Assembly: GCA_000688615.1 (NCBI GenBank)
Contig: JHVA01000001.1
Span: 3,162,001-3,226,000, forward strand
Direction: 5' to 3'
DNA: 64,000 bases
Source: Acidobacteriaceae bacterium KBS 146
GTDB taxonomy: Bacteria > Acidobacteriota > Terriglobia > Terriglobales > Acidobacteriaceae
A program made the position numbers and the translations under genes. Below, piece by piece: positions 58,701 through 64,000 of the stretch. The notes under the pieces are model-generated. The model ran no database searches, was not told the DNA's origin, and saw only the letters and a list, made by a program, of their open reading frames with translations. How positions within the stretch are numbered: the stretch's first letter is position 1; each line of letters begins with the position of its first letter.

Positions 58701-60187
58701 CCGTTGGCGGCTACTTCCAGCAAGAGCTCGAGGCGAAGGTACTGGATCAGTACAACAACCCGGTTCCCAATGCTATGGTCAACTTCACCGTTCCGGCTTC
58801 CGGCGCGGGAGTTGTCGCCAGCTCTGATACCTGCACGACAGGGTCCGATGGCACGGCTTATTTCTACTCCGTCGCGAATGGCATCGCTGGAAGCTACCAG
58901 ATTGTTGCCAGCGTCCAGGGAGCAACTACGCCTGCGGTCTTCCATCTCACCAACACAGCCGGCACGACGATCACCGCGTTGACGGCAACTCCTTCCTCCG
59001 GTGCGACGTATGGTCAGGCAGTCACTCTGAGCGCTACCGTTACACCGAACGGCTACCTTCCGCCAGCGATCTCGCGCTCGCCGGCTCAACCTAGGACGCG
59101 GATTACGGCTCCCATAGGCCCGGCGACAGGAACGGTGAGCTTCTACGACGGAACCAAGCTCGTAGGAACTACAACTCTCGGCGGTGATGTCACGGTTGTC
59201 GGCAGCAGCCGTAGCGGTCTGCAGGCGCACGCTTCAGCGCCGTCGACGGGAGTCTCTGCGACGGCAACTCTCAACATCGCAGCGCCTCTTGCGGGCACCC
59301 ACAGCTACACTGCGGTCTATGCAGGCGATCCTAACTTCACTACCAGCCAGTCGTTGACTGCAGTTGCGGTGACGGTCGGACAAGGCACGGTCACCCTGAC
59401 CGGGCCTGCCAATCAACCGATCTCTATCGGCGCAGGACAGGCCGGAACCGTCACGGTCTCGGTTGCCGCGCAGAGCGGAGCGAGCGGTCTGGCTGCACCA
59501 ACCGGCACGATCACCTATGCAGTAGGAAGCGGAAGTCCGCAGCAGGCGCAACTGGCCAATGGTCAGGCGACCTTGCAGGTTCCCTCAACCCTGGCCATAG
59601 GAAGCTACTCGGTTCAGGCGACCTACTCGGGCGATAGCAACTATCAACCCACAACCACACCCACTGCGATTCAGGTCTCGGTCGTCAATACAATCCCTGC
59701 GGACTTTTCGCTCACTGCAAATCCCAGCGTGTTGACGATCAAGGCTGGAGAGACCGGAAACGCGATCTTCACCTTCACACCGGTCGGCGGCTTCACCGGA
59801 ACAGTGAACTTTGCCTGCAGCGGCCTCCCCGCAGGAGTCACTTGCAGCTTCGCTCCAGCCACTCTCACGGCAGACGGATCGAACAAGGTTCAGACTTCGC
59901 AGCTGACGGTGACAACGCAGCGGCTGATCTCGGCCAACTTCTTCCTGCCGGGAGCTCTGCTCGGAGGCCTGCTGTTCTGGCAGCGCAGACGCTTCAACCT
60001 GCGTAAGGCCCATGTGCTGATGCTGATCCTCGGAGCTGCCGTGATCGGCGGAGTGGTCGGTTGCGGATCGTCGGGTCCTCAGACAAACGCCACGGCGGCA
60101 AGCGTCACTGTTACCGCCCAGGCAACAGGTGGCAGCGGAGGAACGAAGTCTCACACGGCAACCTTCACCCTGAACGTCACCAACTAA
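55715..60187 (+). CDS. secreted NHL-repeat / Ig-like domain protein
   Basis: A 1490-residue exported protein. The signal peptide covers about residues 1-32. NHL-type propeller repeats (GDGGxATSAxL..P.GIAVDSxGN) fill about 45-400 and again about 500-760. A choice-of-anchor-D-like region (QNIGNASLSFTTP) follows, then Ig-like domains (about 870-1390). A late hydrophobic segment (NFFLPGALLGGLLFW) with RRR, another one, and a Cys-containing tail resemble Acidobacteriota surface proteins. It may bind ligands at the cell surface; function unknown. Confidence 0.78.
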   Translation: MSFVSHVSRGVARRSLLLVLSALVFLSSHAFAMPAGPALQFVPSITSIAGTGSSGDSGDDGAATSAQFKAPVKVAVDAAGNVYVVDIYSNRVRKIDVTGQITAFAGNGTAGFSGDLGHATAAELSSPQGIAIDPAGNVYISDAGNNRIRKVDTYGMITTIAGTGEAGFGGDGGQATSAKLNNPTGIAVDSSGNLYVADYYNNRIREIAANGVITTVAGNGVGGYNGDGIPGTSAELFYPLSVALDSSNHLYIGDILNYRLRKLYLSTGYIQTIAGNGTGATSGPSGDGGDSSSATVGYVADITTDAVGNIYYADSSLQRIRKIAFNGTISTIAGNGDNGYSGDGGPALAASFSGPTGIAFDSKGKMYVTDQTNRVVRAISGDPTVASFAATSTGQSVTTNVIVMVNRNMIFKSITLGDSYTNAGVYDFKINSMTGCPTDGFSGTTAGSVCMLNVTFNPIYPGHRTAPLVFVDNSNKEYTLSIVGDATGAAIAYSPSLAYPPQLFSVGLSLPKALVIDNSNNAYIADQGNQRIVQLRGLIAGSATVATGSMTTSAPTGVATDAQGNLFIVDANNQYVIKVTPSHIDLLSNTSYPGVASEIDINAGGSALNGPSGIAATDRGDLYIADKGNSRVVKVTAEGVSSVLSTGTIALEGPEGVAVDSKGNVFIADANHIVKVAADGSASLVTTGSVTLGHAKGVAVDPVGNLFIADSDSKKVIQITTDGTVSVIDNIGTSGSSLDGIAVGKAGYFAVADAGDNQVALSILSQAPQLQFSQTVVGHESSDGTKTVAVQNIGNASLSFTTPSTGSNPSYPDGFPIDDNAPQLCAVGTTLNPGTSCNVAVKFHPTQAGMNSAAISMATNIPVGTTAPQTISVLGTALPGLNHLSILGAPVNSDAGTAFNVTVTAADSNGGAVTDYTGTVHFKSNDPAAGLPADYTFTPADNGVHIFQVTLKTVGAQIVTVYDKSNIEVRGDANVQVNAGTPSSITVVSGDGQSASVGGYFQQELEAKVLDQYNNPVPNAMVNFTVPASGAGVVASSDTCTTGSDGTAYFYSVANGIAGSYQIVASVQGATTPAVFHLTNTAGTTITALTATPSSGATYGQAVTLSATVTPNGYLPPAISRSPAQPRTRITAPIGPATGTVSFYDGTKLVGTTTLGGDVTVVGSSRSGLQAHASAPSTGVSATATLNIAAPLAGTHSYTAVYAGDPNFTTSQSLTAVAVTVGQGTVTLTGPANQPISIGAGQAGTVTVSVAAQSGASGLAAPTGTITYAVGSGSPQQAQLANGQATLQVPSTLAIGSYSVQATYSGDSNYQPTTTPTAIQVSVVNTIPADFSLTANPSVLTIKAGETGNAIFTFTPVGGFTGTVNFACSGLPAGVTCSFAPATLTADGSNKVQTSQLTVTTQRLISANFFLPGALLGGLLFWQRRRFNLRKAHVLMLILGAAVIGGVVGCGSSGPQTNATAASVTVTAQATGGSGGTKSHTATFTLNVTN

Positions 60188-60212
60188 CCAAGATCCCTGT
60201 TGCAAAACTATG

Positions 60213-60248
60213 GCCCGGCAGAAGCAATTCCGCCGGGCTGTTTTTTTT
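60213..60248 (+). terminator. intrinsic terminator after the NHL/Ig-like gene
   Basis: GCCCGGC (60213-60219) pairs with GCCGGGC (60232-60238), followed by TG and eight T. Confidence 0.85.
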
Positions 60249-60256
60249 ATGGAGTA

Positions 60257-61074
60257 TCACACTTTTCTTTGTGAGGTTCTGAACAATGGGCCACAGTCGC
60301 ATCTTCCATTGGCCTTCAAGATGTTCGTCTGGCTTAGGGCATGACAGCTTTTTTCCCCAGTATCTGCTGCGAAGACATGTTCTACGGAGACTTGGACGTC
60401 GAGATGACGTGTACTGTCAGGGATATCGAACGAACCGATGATCAACGGCCTGTCAGGTGTCGGGATGGATGTTCCTTCCACCAGCGACTGCCGGACCACA
60501 GGATCCGCCGGGCCTACTCCGGACCGTTCTTCAGCGATGCCGGATCGCTCGACCTTCGTTCTCAGGCTCAGGCCGCCACTCACTTCGGTCAGGGTGATAT
60601 CGAAGTTCATCCCTACGTCGAGGTACGTGATCTGGAAGGTGGATGGATTTTTGCCCTCAGCTATGACCACTGGTACTCTGCTGCCCTGTTTCATCTGTGT
60701 TCTCTGGCTTGGCATCGCCACCATGGTGTAGCGTTGCTCTCCGATCCGTCTAGTGCCATCCATATCAATCAGGGTGTAGGTGAGACGGTAGGCATGCTGT
60801 GGGCGGTCGAGATCGTGAACGATCTTTCTCGCAAGTTCGATCTGCTCGGAGGTTCCATTCAAGACGACTGCCTTCTGAGAGGGAACCAGGATCATCGTCG
60901 TCATTGGATGGAGCATGTTGCGTAGAGCAGTAATCATCTCGTTTTCGTCAGCCTGCTGAGGGGCGTTTTCAGGTAAAGCTTCTGGACTACCGTTGGCTGG
61001 TTTTGGGGCTGGCCGGACTGAGCCCATGCTGTGGTCGTGACCAGCAACAGGAACAGCGCGGCGGCTTTGCGAAT
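60257..61074 (-). pseudogene. frameshifted secretin-like short domain protein
   Basis: The frame beginning at 61027 gives 256 residues with a secretin N-domain-like stretch (MITALRNMLHPMTTMILVPSQ, QIELARKIVHDLDRPQHAYRLTY) but no signal peptide. The other frame, reading from ATT at 61074, encodes a good signal peptide (IRKAAALFLLLVTTTAWAQS) and then QKLYLK, stopping soon after. One extra base in the four-A run (60966-60969) would join the two. No normal start codon precedes the signal. The C-terminus may also be altered. Either a degraded gene or a sequencing error. Confidence 0.65.
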
Positions 61075-61220
61075 CTCGAGAAAAGATCAGCTGAAGCGGG
61101 CTTTTGACTAAGAGATCGGTTCTCGCTCAGTGCACCTGACGAAATTGGTGCCAAGCGAACCGACTACATTGCAAAAATTGAGTACGATCTGCGATTTCGT
61201 AGTAAATGGGGTGCTGCTTC

Positions 61221-63893
61221 TCATTCCGTGCGTAGGATCTCGGTCGGATCTGTGTGCAGCGCCCTTAGCACGGCTGGGAGTATGGCAACGAGCGCGGTGA
61301 GCAGAATGGCACACGTTGGCAGCGCGATCATGTCCGCGTCGGTGGCTTTGACCTGGTAGAAAAGCGACTCGACGTAGCGGGCTGCGCCGAATCCCATCGT
61401 GACGCCCGCACATCCGCCGAGCGCTATCGCCAGGGAGACATCGGAGGTGACGAGACGCACGATGCCGGCACGCGACGAGCCGATCGCCATGCGGATACCG
61501 ATCTCGCGGCGGCGCTGGAGGACGGAGTAGTTGAGGACAGCATAGAGTCCAATCCCGGCGAGGAGCAGCGCGACGGTGGCGAAGAAGGCGGCGAGCATGG
61601 CGATCAGGCGCTCACGAATGGTCTGGTCGCGAACTAGATCGAGCTGCGTGGTGATGTTCGAGACGCGAAGGCCATTGTGTTGCTGTGCGATGACCTGGCG
61701 GAGGGAGCCGGCGAGCAGGAGCGGGTTCTCGCCCTCCGTGCGAATGGCGAAGGTGGCAAACTCGACGGGCTTCGGCGCGGATTTGCTGTCGATCTCGTCA
61801 AAGGGGGCATAGAAGACGGCGCGGCTGGTCTCGCGCAAATCATCGTAAGGGACGTCGGGGGTGACGCCGACGATCTTGTATTTGCCAGCTGTGCCGCGGT
61901 ATTGATTTGCGACGCGTTCAAAGGTATGGCCGAGGGGGTCTTGGCCGGGGAAGAAGGTCTTGACGAACGTTTCGTTGACGATGGCTACTCCAGGCGAGGT
62001 GTCTTCAGTGCGAAAGTCTTGGCCGGAGATGAGAGGGATCTTCATCGTCGAGAACCAGTTCGGGGAAACGTTTAAAAAGAAGGCGGGAGTCGGACTGGGA
62101 GGCGCACCGTTGATCGAGATGTCGCTATTGATCCGGATGCGCCCAAGAAGCGGCCAGCGCGAAATTGTGACCGAGTTCACGCCAGGGGTGGCACGGAGCG
62201 CCTCGACCGTCTGATTCCAGACGACGGGAAGCTGTCCTTTGTCTGCGACGGTTTCGAGCAGAAGAAGACGGTCGGTGGAGAAGCCCAACGGGCGATTCTG
62301 CAAGTGCTGGAAGGATGCGACGAAGAGCGATGACAGAAAGAGGACCAGGAAACAGAAAGCGACTTGAACAGCGATGCCGCCGCGCATGAGACGACGTGGC
62401 GAGTGCGGATCTTCACCGCCTTTGAGAGCGGCGATGGGTGCGACGGCAGAGGCGCGGAGAGCCGGAAGCAAACCAAGAAATAGAGCAACGAGGAGAAAGA
62501 GTCCGAAGCCGAACAGAAGCACACCCCAGTCGGCAGGAAGAGCAAGACGTGCAGGGTCGTCGGGCGGATTGATGAGACTGAGCACAAAGGGCGCCGCCCA
62601 AGCCGCAAAGGCTGCGCCAAGGATGGAAGTCAGGAGGGCGAGCAACGCGCTCTGGGTGAGGATGAGCTGGACGAGGCGGCGACGGCCGGCTCCGATCGAG
62701 ATTCGCAGAGCCATCTCCTGGGTGCGGGCGGCTACCTGGGCGGTCATCATGTTAACGACGTTGACGCAGGCGATGAGCAGGACGAGAGCGACCAGGAGAC
62801 CGAGAATGCCTAGTAGACGACGATAGTCCTTCTGGAGATCGGAGATGCCGGCGCCGGCGGGATGGAAGACCAGCGTTTTATTGAGCAAGCGGTCGATCTT
62901 CGCTTGGGGCATGTCGCGGAAGCACTTGGAGCACTGGACCTCGAAGGCGCGGCTGACGGCGGAGAGATGCTGGCGGAGCGGCTCAAGGTCGCTGTTCGGG
63001 TCGATGTTGGGTTTCGGCATCAGGAATGCACGATGCCAGATGACATTATCCTGGGTGGCGAGGCTGTTCGTGTTGAGCGGCAGAAAAATGTCAGTGATAG
63101 TTCCTTTTTCCGTTCCGGTGAAATCGCGAGGGCCTACGCCGATGATCTCGAAGATCTGGTTGCCAATGTGGAGCGACTTACCGAGGGCATGAGGATCATT
63201 GCCGAAACGTCTATTCCAGTAGTCCCAGGAAAGGACCGCGTAGGGAGCGGCGCTGGGACCTCGGTCGTCCGAAGAGGCGAGCAGGCGACCAAGCGAGGGC
63301 TTAAGGCCGAAGACGGAGAACATGTTGCCGGAGACATACGCGACGTGGGCTTTCTCCATGTCGTCGTCGGTGGACCAGGCGATGTCGGTGCGATCGGCAT
63401 CGCTGATGGCGATGAGGTCAGCCTGATCCTTGACGGCGTCGCGCATCAGGTTGAAGTCCGGCGTGGCCCAGTGGCCATCCTCGGCATGCTTGCCGTCGAA
63501 GAGAGTCACCATCCGGGAGAGCACATAGAGCTTGCTGGAACCGGAGATGGGCAAAGGCCGCCAGAGCAGGGCGTCCATAAGACGGAAGGCTGCAACACAG
63601 GAACCAATCCCGAGAGCTAAAGAAAGCACCGCGGCCGCGGACGCAAACTTATTGCGGCACAGCTGTCGCCAGCCGAAACGTACATCAGCGAGCATAGACT
63701 CAAGCCATCCGGCGACACGAATCCTGTGGCTCGTCTCGCGGGCGCGAAGCATCGAACCGAATGCACGACGCGCCTCTCTGGGATCCCGTCCTGAGAGGAT
63801 GGCTTCTTCAAGGTGCGACTGCAGCTCTTCCTGGATCTCACGATTCAAGCGCTCGCCCCGTATGGCATTCGAGATACGCGACCACAAAGACAT
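61221..63893 (-). CDS. ABC transporter permease, MacB/FtsX duplicated type (ADOP)
   Basis: About 890 residues. The N-terminal helix-rich segment (IQEELQSHLEEAILSGRDPREARRAFG) is typical of Acidobacteriota orphan permeases. Two MacB periplasmic/FtsX units follow, each with a membrane helix and FtsX block (LLGILGLLVALVLLIACVNVVNMM; LLLAGIGLYAVLNYSVLQRRREIGIRMAIG). No ATPase gene is adjacent. The start at 63893 lies one base after the PadR stop, so the regulator and permease form one transcript. Confidence 0.92.
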   Translation of the reverse strand: MSLWSRISNAIRGERLNREIQEELQSHLEEAILSGRDPREARRAFGSMLRARETSHRIRVAGWLESMLADVRFGWRQLCRNKFASAAAVLSLALGIGSCVAAFRLMDALLWRPLPISGSSKLYVLSRMVTLFDGKHAEDGHWATPDFNLMRDAVKDQADLIAISDADRTDIAWSTDDDMEKAHVAYVSGNMFSVFGLKPSLGRLLASSDDRGPSAAPYAVLSWDYWNRRFGNDPHALGKSLHIGNQIFEIIGVGPRDFTGTEKGTITDIFLPLNTNSLATQDNVIWHRAFLMPKPNIDPNSDLEPLRQHLSAVSRAFEVQCSKCFRDMPQAKIDRLLNKTLVFHPAGAGISDLQKDYRRLLGILGLLVALVLLIACVNVVNMMTAQVAARTQEMALRISIGAGRRRLVQLILTQSALLALLTSILGAAFAAWAAPFVLSLINPPDDPARLALPADWGVLLFGFGLFLLVALFLGLLPALRASAVAPIAALKGGEDPHSPRRLMRGGIAVQVAFCFLVLFLSSLFVASFQHLQNRPLGFSTDRLLLLETVADKGQLPVVWNQTVEALRATPGVNSVTISRWPLLGRIRINSDISINGAPPSPTPAFFLNVSPNWFSTMKIPLISGQDFRTEDTSPGVAIVNETFVKTFFPGQDPLGHTFERVANQYRGTAGKYKIVGVTPDVPYDDLRETSRAVFYAPFDEIDSKSAPKPVEFATFAIRTEGENPLLLAGSLRQVIAQQHNGLRVSNITTQLDLVRDQTIRERLIAMLAAFFATVALLLAGIGLYAVLNYSVLQRRREIGIRMAIGSSRAGIVRLVTSDVSLAIALGGCAGVTMGFGAARYVESLFYQVKATDADMIALPTCAILLTALVAILPAVLRALHTDPTEILRTE

Positions 63894-63894
63894 A

Positions 63895-63999
63895 TCATGC
63901 CTCCCGCAGAACCCGATTGATTGCCAGGCTGACGGACTTCCAGCGCGACTCTTCCACACCCAGTTGCTTCTTGCCTGCAGCGGTCAGTTCGTAAACGCG
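63895..63999 (-). CDS. PadR-type regulator, C-terminal part (partial)
   Basis: The last 34 codons of a gene entering from beyond the window: RVYELTAAGKKQLGVEESRW and so on, ending REA-stop. YxLTxxGxxxL plus a Trp-containing helix is the end of the winged-helix PadR family. It sits directly before the permease, an arrangement often seen with ADOP permeases, and probably regulates it. Confidence 0.82.
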   Translation of the reverse strand, partial: RVYELTAAGKKQLGVEESRWKSVSLAINRVLREA

Positions 64000-64000
64000 G

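Overview
The window looks like chromosomal DNA of an Acidobacteriota bacterium, probably family Acidobacteriaceae (Granulicella, Terriglobus or Edaphobacter type). This is inferred from several things seen together: high GC, an FtsX/MacB-type 'duplicated orphan' ABC permease next to a PadR regulator, a very long NHL/Ig-like secreted protein, an alternative complex III plus caa3 oxidase cluster, and dispersed intergenic repeats related to 'gcagatccttcgactgcg...cgctcaggatgacac'. No rRNA or tRNA gene and no CRISPR array was recognised.

Layout. 1-2.7 kb: a PilT-like ATPase and an alpha/beta hydrolase. 2.8-23.1 kb: a compact phage-derived cluster. It begins with a repressor whose S24 peptidase-like domain appears to have lost its catalytic Ser/Lys, and a divergent promoter carrying inverted repeats. 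Then follow a zinc-ribbon protein and a sigma-region-4-like protein, a prohead protease, a holin-like protein, a scaffold-like protein, the major capsid protein, connector and tail proteins, a 1529-residue tail-fibre-like protein (signal peptide, LamG, SGNH hydrolase), the large terminase, a HipA-like kinase/DUF3037 pair, the portal, a tail-hub-like protein and two small holin-like proteins. No integrase, replication gene, tape measure or endolysin was seen, and the capsid block precedes terminase and portal. It may be a domesticated or gene-transfer-agent-like element, or a decayed prophage. Hairpins followed by T-tracts sit just upstream of several of its genes.

23.1-37.2 kb: a repeat-rich gap, then core and metabolic genes: ATP-dependent DNA ligase, SAM methyltransferase, murJ, accD, a guanidine-III riboswitch in front of a SugE/Gdx-type guanidinium exporter, a DUF4126 protein, glyA, an HSL-type esterase, a GH57/DUF3536 protein, an AlkA-like glycosylase and a DUF1254 lipoprotein.

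37.6-51.8 kb: a single respiratory operon, actABCDEF, a one-TM protein, an SCO copper chaperone, coxB (fused to cytochrome c), coxA, coxC and coxD. It opens with a promoter and two palindromes and closes with a strong terminator. Quinol oxidation by ACIII would feed electrons to the caa3 oxidase through the cytochrome domains.

51.9-64 kb: a GT39-type glycosyltransferase, a Rieske oxygenase, a 1490-residue NHL/Ig-like secreted protein, a frameshifted secretin-like pseudogene, the large ABC permease and the C-terminus of its PadR regulator. Assignments come from reading motifs; no database search was run.
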